Shown: piece by piece, positions 33,892 through 41,936 of the stretch
Numbering within the stretch: position 1 is the first letter of the stretch
Layout of the letters: each line of letters opens with the position of its first letter
From: Kiloniellales bacterium
GTDB taxonomy: Bacteria > Pseudomonadota > Alphaproteobacteria > Kiloniellales > JAKSDN01
Assembly (NCBI GenBank): GCA_030064845.1
Contig: JASJEC010000004.1
Location: forward strand, 1-64,000
Reading direction: 5' to 3'
Length of the DNA: 64,000 bases
Notes under the pieces: model-generated
What the model saw: only the letters and a program-made list of their open reading frames with translations
The model's database searches: none
Told to the model about the DNA's origin: nothing
Program-made: the position numbers and the translations under genes

Positions 33892-35067
33892 ATGCAGTCC
33901 TATGATCTGCCCGCAGCCGTTCCCGTCGCCTTCGGTCAGGGTCGTCTGAATGACCTTGGCAGGCTAGCCGCAGAGCGGCTCGGCCCCAAGCAGCGCTTGC
34001 TGCTGGTCGCCGATCCCTTTGCCGTCGGCTCCGGCTTGGCGGGACGCGTGATTGAGGGCTTGGAGGAGGCCGGACATGCGACGGCGCTCTTCAGCGATCT
34101 TGCCAGCGATCCGCGCGAGAGGCACGTCGATGCCTGTGCCGAGATGGCGCGAGATTGCGGTGCCAATGCCATCGTGGCGCTTGGCGGCGGTTCGGCCATG
34201 GACGTCGGTAAGCTGGCTGCCGCTCTTGTCGGCGTGGTGGAGGGCTCGGCCGACTATGCCCTGGAAATCAAGCCATTCCCCGGCAATGGCCTGCCGGTCA
34301 TTGCAGTCCCCACCACCTCGGGTACAGGGTCGGAAATGACCGCGGTCTCGGTCTTCTCGCTCGCCGACGGCACAAAGGTCTGGGCCTCGGGACCTGAGCT
34401 CTTTCCGAAGCTGGCGCTGCTCGATCCGGAGATCACGACCAGCCTGCCGGCCTCTTTGACGGCGGCGACCGGCGTCGACGCTCTGGTCCATGCCATCGAG
34501 TCGATGACCAACTGCAAGGCGCATACCCTGAACGATGCTCCGGCGATGCGGGCCATCGGCCTGATCCGGCGCTGGCTGCCGCGGGCGGTGGCGGACGGTA
34601 GCGATCTCGAAGCACGCGGCCAGGTGCAGATCGCGGCCTGCCTTGCCGGTGCGGCAATCGCGGTCACTGGATGTGCGGTGGCGCATGGTCTGGGTCATGC
34701 CTTGGGCACAGTGGGTCACGTGCATCACGGACGCGCGGTCGGTCTATCGTTGCGCGTGGCCTTGGGCGGCAATGTGGCGGCAACGCCGGAGCGTCATGCG
34801 CTGGTGGCCGAAGCCTTCGGTCTCGAGCCTCGGGGGCGCCGCGATGCCGCCCTGGCCGCGGCTCTGCCCGAGGCCTATGACGCCTTCCTTCGTGAGGTTG
34901 GCTTAGAGATCAGCCTGGCCGGCGACGGCCTGAGCGGCTGCGACGCGGCGCGCCTGGCGGCGGCCTGCGACACGCCGGAGAACCGCCCCATGTTCGCGGT
35001 CACCTGCCGTGACTTCGACCGAGCCGAGGTGGAGCGCCTCTGCCGCGAACTGCTCACGGCGGCGTAG
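33892..35067 (+). CDS. Iron-containing alcohol dehydrogenase
   Basis: This 391-residue group III ADH has the nucleotide segment VALGGGSAMDVGKLAAAL (about 96-113) and the TTSGTGSEMT segment (about 141-150). Metal-ligand motifs are GVDALVHAIES (about 197-207) and AHGLGHALGTVGHVHHGRAVG (about 264-284). It reduces aldehydes or oxidises alcohols with NAD(P), probably using Fe(II). The promoter region contains a Zur-like box, so it may replace a zinc ADH when zinc is scarce. Ribosome site is weak. A hairpin terminator follows at 35227. Confidence 0.9.
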   Translation: MQSYDLPAAVPVAFGQGRLNDLGRLAAERLGPKQRLLLVADPFAVGSGLAGRVIEGLEEAGHATALFSDLASDPRERHVDACAEMARDCGANAIVALGGGSAMDVGKLAAALVGVVEGSADYALEIKPFPGNGLPVIAVPTTSGTGSEMTAVSVFSLADGTKVWASGPELFPKLALLDPEITTSLPASLTAATGVDALVHAIESMTNCKAHTLNDAPAMRAIGLIRRWLPRAVADGSDLEARGQVQIAACLAGAAIAVTGCAVAHGLGHALGTVGHVHHGRAVGLSLRVALGGNVAATPERHALVAEAFGLEPRGRRDAALAAALPEAYDAFLREVGLEISLAGDGLSGCDAARLAAACDTPENRPMFAVTCRDFDRAEVERLCRELLTAA

Positions 35068-35226
35068 CTGCCTGTTGTCACAGGGTTGGTGAAAGGGGCG
35101 ACGGGGCGTCAGAGCGCCTGGTTTCGGTCGGCTGTGTCGATGACGGCTAAAGCCCGGGTCGCCAGCGGCCGCATTTTCACCTTGGTCGCCTTTGGCCGCA
35201 GCGGCTCAGGTTGGTTTCGGCAAAGA

Positions 35227-35269
35227 CAAAACCCCCTCACACGGCGCACGTCCGGGTGAGGGGGCTTTG
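35227..35269 (-). terminator. Rho-independent terminator, possibly bidirectional
   Basis: A perfect or near-perfect stem CAAAACCCCCTCAC (35227-35240) and GTGAGGGGGCTTTG (35256-35269) encloses a 15-base loop. On the minus strand the hairpin ends in TTTTGTCTTTG, which fits termination of the aldehyde ferredoxin oxidoreductase transcript that stops at 35284. The plus-strand side could terminate the alcohol dehydrogenase gene. Confidence 0.8.
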
Positions 35270-35283
35270 TTGGCGCTCGCTAC

Positions 35284-37131
35284 TTACAGGCTCAGCCGCT
35301 CCAAGGTCTCGTTGGAGGGCACGCCCTCGGTGGTCCAGCCGCGGACCTGGTAGTACTCGGGCAGCATCTTGGCCAGGCCGTTGACCTTGCCCTCGGCGGG
35401 GCCGGTCTTGGCCGCGTCCTTGACCAGGCGCGCCGGCAGGTTGTCGTCCTTGCCGGTGAAGCCGGCCGCCAGGTTGAATTGGCGCTCCAGGTTCCAGATC
35501 CGCTCGCCCACTTCCAGCAGGCTGTCGGTAGTCCAGTTGCCCTCGCAGGCCGCATCGATCTGGGGCGCGATGTCGTCCAGGGTCCAGGCGAAGGTGGTGA
35601 AGACGCAGATGCCCGCGGAATCGACCGCCGCCGTGGCGTCCTGGAAGGCCTTCACCAGGCCGGCCTTGCCGTCGGTCTCCAAGGGATCGGTCTTCTCGGG
35701 GATGCCCAGGATCTCCGACGACACGGTGTAGCTGCGCAGGTGGCAGGCGCCGCGGTTGGAGGTCGCGTAGGTCAGGCCCATGCCCTGGATGCCCCGGGAG
35801 TCGTAGGCCGGGAACTCCTGGCCCTTGACCGACATGGAGAGCTCGGGGTGGCCGTACTTCTCGCACAGCAGCTTGGAGCCCAGGCCGATCTCGGCGCCGA
35901 AGCCCTCACCGCGGCCGGTCAGCTCGGCGATCTCGGTGAGCGCGCGCTCGTTGCCGAACTTGAGGTCGATGCCGCCGGTCTGGTCCTTGCTGATCACGCC
36001 CATCTCGTAGAGCTCCATCGCTGCGCCGACCGTGGCGCCGAAGGAGATGGGGTCCATGCCTTGCTCGTTGCAGATGAAGTTGGCGAAGGTCAGCGCGTCG
36101 AGATCCTCGACGCCGGTCGCCGCGCCCAGGGCCCAGGCCGCCTCGTACTCGAGCCCGCCCGAGGCCATCTGGTACTGCGGCCGGTCGACTACGGTGTAGT
36201 GGGTCCGCTCGATCTGCGAGACCCGGCCGCAGGCGATGGTGCAGCCGAAGCAGGCGGCGTTGCGGATCAGGTTGGCCTTGCCGTCGCTGGCCCGCTTCTC
36301 GGCCATCTTCTCGGCCGAGATGTTGTTGGCGCCCTCGAACTGGACGTCCCGGTGGTTGCGGGTCGGCAGGGCGCCAACCTCGTTGATCACGTTCATCAGC
36401 ACCTGGGTGCCGTAGGTCGGCAGGCCCTGGCCGGTGACCGCATTCTCGGCAAGGACGGCCTTGCCCTTGTTGGTGGCGTCGAGGAAGGTCTTGGGGTCCT
36501 CGACGGTGACGCCTTTGGTGCCGCGGATCGCGACCGCCTTGAGGTTCTTCGAGCCCATCACCGTGCCGACGCCGGAACGGCCGGCGGCCCGGTGCATGTC
36601 GTTCACCACGCAGGCGAACTTCACGCCCTTCTCGCCGGAGACGCCGATCGAGGCGACCCGGATCATGGGATCGCCGTGCTTCTTTTTGATGTGCTCCTCG
36701 GTGTCCCAGACCGTCGTGCCCCACATGTCGCTGGCATCGATGAGCTCGGCGTCGTCGTCCTGCAGCAGGAGGTAGACCGGATTGGCGGCCCGGCCCTCGA
36801 AGATGATCATGTCCCAGCCGGCGTTCTTCATCTCGTTGCCGAAGAAGCCGCCGGAGTTGGAGCAGGCGATCGCGCCGGTCAGGGCGCCCTTGGTGACCAC
36901 GGAGTAGCGCCCCGCGGTCGACGCGCAGGTGCCGGTCAGCGGGCCTGTCGTCATGATCATCTTGTTCTCGGGAGCCAGCGGATCGACCTTGGGATCGACC
37001 TCCTCGACCAGATACTTGGTCGCCAGGCCGCGCTGGCCCAGGTACTTATGCGCCCACTCCATGTTGAGCGGCTCGGACGTGCAGGTGCCCTTGGTGAGGT
37101 TCACCCGCAGAAGCTTCTTGGCCCATGCCAT
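35284..37131 (-). CDS. Aldehyde ferredoxin oxidoreductase, tungsten type
   Basis: The 615-residue enzyme subunit has N-terminal tungstopterin-binding segments (KYLVEEVDPKVDPLAPENK, GRYSVVTKGALTGAIACSNSGG) and the Fe-S ligand cluster CFGCTIAC (Cys294, 297, 301). A further Cys is seen in SNRGACHLRSYT. This family oxidises aldehydes to acids with low-potential electron transfer, and the family needs tungsten. The next gene upstream encodes its four-cluster electron-transfer partner, as in the Aromatoleum aorA-aorB pair. No flavin aorC partner is seen here. It is followed by a strong terminator. Confidence 0.92.
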   Translation of the reverse strand: MAWAKKLLRVNLTKGTCTSEPLNMEWAHKYLGQRGLATKYLVEEVDPKVDPLAPENKMIMTTGPLTGTCASTAGRYSVVTKGALTGAIACSNSGGFFGNEMKNAGWDMIIFEGRAANPVYLLLQDDDAELIDASDMWGTTVWDTEEHIKKKHGDPMIRVASIGVSGEKGVKFACVVNDMHRAAGRSGVGTVMGSKNLKAVAIRGTKGVTVEDPKTFLDATNKGKAVLAENAVTGQGLPTYGTQVLMNVINEVGALPTRNHRDVQFEGANNISAEKMAEKRASDGKANLIRNAACFGCTIACGRVSQIERTHYTVVDRPQYQMASGGLEYEAAWALGAATGVEDLDALTFANFICNEQGMDPISFGATVGAAMELYEMGVISKDQTGGIDLKFGNERALTEIAELTGRGEGFGAEIGLGSKLLCEKYGHPELSMSVKGQEFPAYDSRGIQGMGLTYATSNRGACHLRSYTVSSEILGIPEKTDPLETDGKAGLVKAFQDATAAVDSAGICVFTTFAWTLDDIAPQIDAACEGNWTTDSLLEVGERIWNLERQFNLAAGFTGKDDNLPARLVKDAAKTGPAEGKVNGLAKMLPEYYQVRGWTTEGVPSNETLERLSL

Positions 37132-37146
37132 GATGTATCCCTCCCT

Positions 37147-37626
37147 CTAGGCTTCGGCGCGGTTGCCGCTGTCGGTCTTCGCGGCCCAGGTGCGCATCTT
37201 GTCCAGACCGGTCCAGTCGGCGTCGATATAGGTGATCGCGTCGGTCGGGCAGGCCTTGGCGCACTCAGGCTCGCCCTCGCAGAGATCGCACTTCACGACC
37301 TTGCCGGTCGAGTGGTTGTAGTTGATCGTGCCGAAGGGGCAGGCGATCGTGCAGACCTTGCAGCCGACGCAGAGCGAATCCGAGACCACCTTGGCGCCGG
37401 TCGCCGCATCGACGCTGATCGCATCGGTCGGGCAGGCCTCCATGCACCAGGCCTCGGCGCATTGGGTGCAGGTATAGGGGACGAAGCGCCCTTCGCCCTC
37501 GAAGTTGAAGACCTTGATCCGCGACTTGGACGGATTGAAGGAGCCCTCGTTATCGAGGGAACAGGCGATCTCGCACTGAAGGCAGCCTGTACATTTACCC
37601 GGATCGATATGCAGCGACTTTTGCAT
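37147..37626 (-). CDS. Four-cluster [4Fe-4S] subunit of the aldehyde oxidoreductase
   Basis: The 159-residue protein has cysteine groups for four [4Fe-4S] clusters: CTGCLQCEIAC, CTQCAEAWCMEACP, CVGCKVCTIACP and CDLCEGEPECAKACP. It is 15 bases upstream of the aldehyde ferredoxin oxidoreductase gene and probably transfers its electrons, as AorA does. The start at 37626 follows GATGAGG; Met at 37635 is possible. It should be cytoplasmic. Confidence 0.92.
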   Translation of the reverse strand: MQKSLHIDPGKCTGCLQCEIACSLDNEGSFNPSKSRIKVFNFEGEGRFVPYTCTQCAEAWCMEACPTDAISVDAATGAKVVSDSLCVGCKVCTIACPFGTINYNHSTGKVVKCDLCEGEPECAKACPTDAITYIDADWTGLDKMRTWAAKTDSGNRAEA

Positions 37627-37877
37627 GAGCCTCATCCCTGGTGATCGTTGTCGACTTGCAGCGGCAGCACTCGACCGCAGGCCGGCCTGCCCTCCCATTG
37701 GTGGGTAGTTTATACAGTCTTCGGCCCAGGGCAAACGCTTCAGCCTCCGGTTTCGGCCGGAACGGCCAAGCGCCGCATTTGTCGAAAATTTTCGTCGAAT
37801 CGAAGGGCACAAACTTGCCCCGCCCGGCGCTGAGCGCTTCGTGCGATAAAGGTGCCGTAAGACGAAGGACGAGGGCC

Positions 37878-38054
37878 ATGAACGATCGCCAGGTCAAGTG
37901 TCTCGGAGCCTCGCTCGCCGCGGTTGGCCTGGCGCTCACACTCTTCGCCTCCTTGGCCGGCGCCGATCCCAGGGGCGGCCCCCCGGCGCCGCTCAGGGAC
38001 GCCGGCCTGACGGTCTCCGCGGCGGCCGGTGCACCGGCTCAGCCCAGGCCGTAG
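37878..38054 (+). CDS. Small predicted secreted protein
   Basis: A 58-codon frame follows GACGAGGG. The product MNDRQVKCLGASLAAVGLA... has a signal-like hydrophobic stretch to SLAGADPRGG, then Ala/Pro-rich mature residues. It overlaps by 16 bases the tail of the convergent small membrane gene. It is the only plus-strand gene in a leftward region. Coding status is uncertain. Confidence 0.45.
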   Translation: MNDRQVKCLGASLAAVGLALTLFASLAGADPRGGPPAPLRDAGLTVSAAAGAPAQPRP

Positions 38055-38182
38055 ACCGCCAGCAGGATCAGCACCGCCGAGAAAATGCCCGCGACCCAGG
38101 TGCCGACGCCCGCGCCGGCGCCCACGTCGCTGTCGTCGACCTCGACCGGGCCGACCGGCTCTAGGTCGGACTTTCCCGCCAT
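38039..38182 (-). CDS. 47-residue single-pass membrane protein
   Basis: The frame from ATG at 38182 to TGA at 38039 encodes an acidic N terminus (MAGKSDLEPVGPVEVDDSD), a Gly-rich stretch and a hydrophobic helix WVAGIFSAVLILLAVYGLG. A clear AAAGGAGCGGAGG ribosome site precedes it. It lies 18 bases downstream of the livF stop and reads in the same direction, so it is probably the last gene of the liv operon. Confidence 0.6.
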   Translation of the reverse strand: MAGKSDLEPVGPVEVDDSDVGAGAGVGTWVAGIFSAVLILLAVYGLG

Positions 38183-38200
38183 CGCCTCCGCTCCTTTGTC

Positions 38201-39094
38201 CTATCCGCCGAGGAAGAGCCGGCCGACCTGGGGATCGGCGAGCAGCTCATCGCCGCTGCCGGCCATGGCCAGCTGGCCCGAGACCAGGACGTAGCCGATA
38301 TTGGCGAACTCCAGGCCTTTCTTTGCGTTCTGCTCGACCATGATGATGGTCTTGCCCTCGGTGTTCTGCAGGTCGTCGAGGATCTCGAAGACCATGTCGA
38401 TGAAGCGGGGCTCCAGGCCGATCGAGGGCTCGTCGACCAGCAGGACCTCCGGATTCATCACGAGAGCACGTGATATTTCGAGCAGGCGCCGCTCGCCGCC
38501 GGAGAGCACCCGCGCCGCATGGCGCCGCCGCGCCGCAAGCCTCGGGTACTTCTCGAAGACCCTTTCGGCCGCCTCCCTGGCCTCGGCCGGCTTGTCCTTC
38601 AGGTAGCCGCCCATCCAGAGGTTCTCCTCCACGGTCATGCCCGGGAAGACCGACTTGTCCTGCAGGATGTAGGCGATGCCGGCTTCCTTCAGCTTCTGGT
38701 TCGAGGAGAGCGCGGTCACGTCGCGGCGGGGCTCGCTCTCGCCGACCAAAATCTGCCCCGAGAAGATCCGGGTGAAGCCGAAGATCGAGTGCAGGATGGT
38801 CGACTTGCCGGCGCCGTTGGGGCCGATCAGGCAGAGCGACTGGCCCCGCCCGACCTGCAGGTTGAAGTCGTGAAGGATCTCCATTTTGCCGTAGCCGGCG
38901 CGCAGGTCCTTGATCTCGACGTAAGGCTCGCCTTTGACCAGCTCGGCGATCTTGCCCTCGGGCACGCCGGCCTCGGCGATCGCCGCCGCCTGCCGGTTGA
39001 CGTCCTCGACCGAGATGACCGTGTCGACCGAGCCCTGGTGATAGCCGCGCGATTGCCCGGGCGCGGAAGGAGTGGTGTCGCCGCCCTCGGCCAT
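38201..39094 (-). CDS. livF: Branched-chain amino-acid ABC transporter ATPase LivF
   Basis: The 297-residue ATPase has Walker A GPNGAGKST (91-99), signature LSGGERRLLEISRALVMNPE, Walker B VLLVDEPSIGLEPRF and a late H-loop-like segment MVEQNAKKG. Compared with usual LivF (about 235 residues) it carries an N-terminal extension of about 57 residues, including IAEAGVPEGKIAELVKGEP. Its function is ATP hydrolysis for LivKHM. The stop overlaps nothing; the next gene is the 47-residue membrane protein. Confidence 0.92.
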   Translation of the reverse strand: MAEGGDTTPSAPGQSRGYHQGSVDTVISVEDVNRQAAAIAEAGVPEGKIAELVKGEPYVEIKDLRAGYGKMEILHDFNLQVGRGQSLCLIGPNGAGKSTILHSIFGFTRIFSGQILVGESEPRRDVTALSSNQKLKEAGIAYILQDKSVFPGMTVEENLWMGGYLKDKPAEAREAAERVFEKYPRLAARRRHAARVLSGGERRLLEISRALVMNPEVLLVDEPSIGLEPRFIDMVFEILDDLQNTEGKTIIMVEQNAKKGLEFANIGYVLVSGQLAMAGSGDELLADPQVGRLFLGG

Positions 39095-39837
39095 CAGTGC
39101 GCTCCCAGGTAGGCGTCGATGACCCGCTGGTCTTTCTGGATCTCGTCCGGCGTGCCTTCGGCCAGCATCTCGCCGTGGGCGAGACAGTAGATGCTCTCGG
39201 CCAGGTTCATGATGACCCGCATGTTGTGCTCGATGACGAAGAGGGTGATGCCGAACTCCTCGTTGGCCCGGCGCAGGCGGTCGATCAGGCCGTTGATCAG
39301 GGTCGGGTTGATGCCCGCCGTCGGCTCGTCTAAGAGCAGCACCTTGGGCTCGTTCATCAGCGCCATGGCGAACTCGAGCAGCTTCTGCTGGCCGAAGGAG
39401 AGGTCGCCCGAGATCAGCCGGCGCTTCTGGTAAAGCCCGACGAACTCCAGGAGCCTCTCGGCCTTTTCGGTCAGCTCCGCGGGGTACTTGCCGAACATGT
39501 CGCCCCAGCCGGCATTGCGGTGCGGCACGGAGATCAGCATGTTGTCGACGCAGTTCATCGCGGAATAGATGCGTGTCTGCTGGAACGTGCGCAGCATGCC
39601 CAGGCGGGCGATCTGCGGCACGCGCAGCTTGGAGATCTCCCGGCCCTCGAATTGGATCGAGCCGCCGTCGATCGGGTGGTAGCCGACGATCGAGTTGAAC
39701 AGCGTGGTCTTGCCCGAGCCGTTGGGGCCGATCAGGCCGGTGATCCGGCCCTCCTCGACGCTCATCGAGATGTCCTTGTTGGCCTGGACGCCGCCGAAGG
39801 CCTTGGAGACGCCGCTAACCTCGATCATCGCGCTCAT
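39094..39837 (-). CDS. livG: Branched-chain amino-acid ABC transporter ATPase LivG
   Basis: The 247-residue ATPase has Walker A GPNGSGKTT (about 36-44), signature LSFGQQKLLEFAMALMNEPK and Walker B VLLLDEPTAGINPTL followed by VIEHNMRVIMNLAES. It begins at an ATG overlapping the livM stop (ATGA). The longer upstream open frame is inside livM. It pairs with LivF to power the transporter. Confidence 0.95.
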   Translation of the reverse strand: MSAMIEVSGVSKAFGGVQANKDISMSVEEGRITGLIGPNGSGKTTLFNSIVGYHPIDGGSIQFEGREISKLRVPQIARLGMLRTFQQTRIYSAMNCVDNMLISVPHRNAGWGDMFGKYPAELTEKAERLLEFVGLYQKRRLISGDLSFGQQKLLEFAMALMNEPKVLLLDEPTAGINPTLINGLIDRLRRANEEFGITLFVIEHNMRVIMNLAESIYCLAHGEMLAEGTPDEIQKDQRVIDAYLGAH

Positions 39838-40901
39838 TCCGCCGCCTCCCGCCGCGGCTCGCCCTCGGTGAGGTCCGCCTCCTCGACCTTGATGCCGAAG
39901 AACTCCGGCCACTTTTCCTGGGCCCAGCCCAGAATCCCCTGCTGGAAGTAGACGACGTTGATGATGATCAGGAGGCCGAGCGCGACCCATTGCCAGCCGA
40001 GCAGGTGGGTCCAGGTAACCTCCTTGATGACGTGGAACAGGGTGGCGCCCAGGACCGGGCCCCAGAGCGTGCCCTTGCCGCCGAGCAGCGCCATGAGCAC
40101 CATGAAGATGCCGAAGGTGACCGTGGGGAAGGCGACCTCCAGCGGCTCGATGAAGCCGGTCATGTTGCCGAAGATGCCGCCCGAGATGCCGAGGAAGAAG
40201 GCCGAGATCGACCAGGCCACGGTCTTGTAGCGGTTCGTGTGGATGCCCATGGCCTCGGCCTTCTCCTCGTCGTCGCGGATCGCGTTGATCGCGAGGCCGA
40301 AGCGCGTCGAGTAGAGCCAGCGCAGGAAGAGGAAGGTCGCCAGCGCGCTGAACAGGCAGAGGTAGTAGAACAGCCAGGCTCGCTCGTCCGGGCCGCCGGG
40401 ATAGGTCGGCATGGAGATGCCGCCGCCGCCGCCGAGCCAGATCCAGGCGCCGACCAGCTCGCCCGCCGCGATGGCGACGCCGAGCGTGCCGATCGCGAAA
40501 TAGGGCCCGCGCAGGCCGAAGACGATGCGGCCGAACACGACGGCGAAGAGCGCCGAGAAGACGGCCGCCGCGACCAGGCCGACGGCGAGCCCCGTGAAGT
40601 ACTGCGCCGGCGTGAAGTCCACCTTCACGGCGCCGAAGGCCGAGGTGTACTCGCCGACGTCGTAGAACAGCCCGATCTGGACCACGGCGCAGACGTACAT
40701 CCCGGCGCCGAAGAAGAAGATGTTGCCGAGCGAGTTGTAGCCCATCTGGCCGCCCATGGTGTCCCAGGTCAGCGCGAAGAGCACCATCACCCAGAGGACC
40801 GAGATCTGGAAGGTGTAGTTGGGGAACACGAAGGGCGCGACCAGCCCGAAGACCAGCACGGCGCCTTGCAGCAGCGCTTCCCGGGACGCGAAGGCGTTCA
40901 T
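39834..40901 (-). CDS. livM: Branched-chain amino-acid ABC transporter permease LivM
   Basis: This 355-residue permease has about eight to ten hydrophobic segments and the LivM pattern (MGGQMGYNSLGNIFFFGAG, FGLRGPYFAIGTLGVAIAAGE, INAIRDDEEKAEAMGI). It starts at 40901 with an ATGA overlap to livH. The C-terminal tail (KVEEADLTEGEPRREAAE) is charged and cytoplasmic. Confidence 0.94.
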   Translation of the reverse strand: MNAFASREALLQGAVLVFGLVAPFVFPNYTFQISVLWVMVLFALTWDTMGGQMGYNSLGNIFFFGAGMYVCAVVQIGLFYDVGEYTSAFGAVKVDFTPAQYFTGLAVGLVAAAVFSALFAVVFGRIVFGLRGPYFAIGTLGVAIAAGELVGAWIWLGGGGGISMPTYPGGPDERAWLFYYLCLFSALATFLFLRWLYSTRFGLAINAIRDDEEKAEAMGIHTNRYKTVAWSISAFFLGISGGIFGNMTGFIEPLEVAFPTVTFGIFMVLMALLGGKGTLWGPVLGATLFHVIKEVTWTHLLGWQWVALGLLIIINVVYFQQGILGWAQEKWPEFFGIKVEEADLTEGEPRREAAE

Positions 40902-41800
40902 TGAACCACCTGCCGCTGGCGGCCCTGCTGCACCTGCCGCCACATGAGGACGCCGATCAAGAGGCCGACCACGGTCGCCTGCTGGAACTCGGCCCCCAGC
41001 ACGAAGCCGCTGTACTGCTCGGCCACGCCGAGGCCGAGGCCGGCGATGATGACGCCCGGCAGGTTGCCGAGACCGGCCGCCACCACGATGACGAAGGCGC
41101 GGATCGAGTGGGTGATGCCGAAGTAGGGCTGGATCACCCAGATCATCGAGATCAGCACGCCGGCCGCGCCGCAGATCGCGGCGTTCAGCGAATAGGTGAA
41201 GGCGTAGACCCGGTCCGTGTTGATGCCCATGACCTTGGCGGCCCGGGCATCCTGCGCCGTGGCGCGGATCGCCTGGCCCATGCGGCTGTTCTTCATGAAG
41301 AGCACGAGCGCGGTCGCCAGCAGCGCCGCCAGTATAAAGGAGATCAGCTTGATGTTGGCCACGGTGACGAGGCCGTCCAGCATGGAATGGATCGCGAAGC
41401 CGGATTCCGCCGATTTCACTTCCGGCCCGAACACGCGGTTGAGCACCTGCTGGACCACGATCGCGAGCCCGAAGGTGGCGAGCAGCGAGGTGAAGAGGTC
41501 GCGGCCGATCACCCGGGCGATCACCAGGCGGTAGACGATCCAGCCGAAGACGAACATCACCACGATCGCGACGGGCAGGGCCAGAATCGGATGGATCCCC
41601 GCGTTCGCCATGGAAACGGCGATGTAGCCGCCCATGATGACGAAGTCGCCCTGGGCCAGGTTCTTGACGTTCATGACGCCCCAGACCAGGGCGAGGCCGT
41701 AGGCGGCGAGCGCGAAGATCGCGCCGATGAACAGCCCATCGAGCAGAAGCTGCACGTTGAGCGCCGGCGCGAGGCCGAGCAGGTTGATGTTGTCGAGCAT
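40898..41800 (-). CDS. livH: Branched-chain amino-acid ABC transporter permease LivH
   Basis: This 300-residue permease contains the LivH signatures FALAAYGLALVWGVMNVKNL and the cytoplasmic coupling loop RATAQDARAAKVMGINTDR. The start at 41800 gives a canonical N terminus; the frame runs further upstream. It follows livK after 136 bases that hold an attenuator hairpin. Confidence 0.94.
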   Translation of the reverse strand: MLDNINLLGLAPALNVQLLLDGLFIGAIFALAAYGLALVWGVMNVKNLAQGDFVIMGGYIAVSMANAGIHPILALPVAIVVMFVFGWIVYRLVIARVIGRDLFTSLLATFGLAIVVQQVLNRVFGPEVKSAESGFAIHSMLDGLVTVANIKLISFILAALLATALVLFMKNSRMGQAIRATAQDARAAKVMGINTDRVYAFTYSLNAAICGAAGVLISMIWVIQPYFGITHSIRAFVIVVAAGLGNLPGVIIAGLGLGVAEQYSGFVLGAEFQQATVVGLLIGVLMWRQVQQGRQRQVVQ

Positions 41801-41845
41801 TGCTGCAATGGCGCGCGGTTGCCCGCGCAGCTCCTTACGAGACCA

Positions 41846-41900
41846 TGAAAAAGACCGAGGCCGCACCCCTTCCGCCGCGGACGGCGGAGGCGGTGCGGCC
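41846..41900 (-). terminator. Attenuator hairpin between livK and livH
   Basis: Arms GGCCGCACC (41859-41867) and GGTGCGGCC (41892-41900) pair perfectly, with a further inner stem of CTTCCGCCG against CGGCGGAGG. On the minus strand the hairpin is followed by GGTCTTTTTCATGG. This would let most transcripts stop after livK and give more binding protein than permease. Confidence 0.72.
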
Positions 41901-41936
41901 CCTGGTCATGTCACACCCTGACGCCGGCCCTGTCGA

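Noticed and set aside
35479-37644. 721-codon open frame on the plus strand
   Set aside because: It lies antisense to the aldehyde ferredoxin oxidoreductase and its Fe-S subunit, which have complete motifs. No ribosome site or family resemblance.
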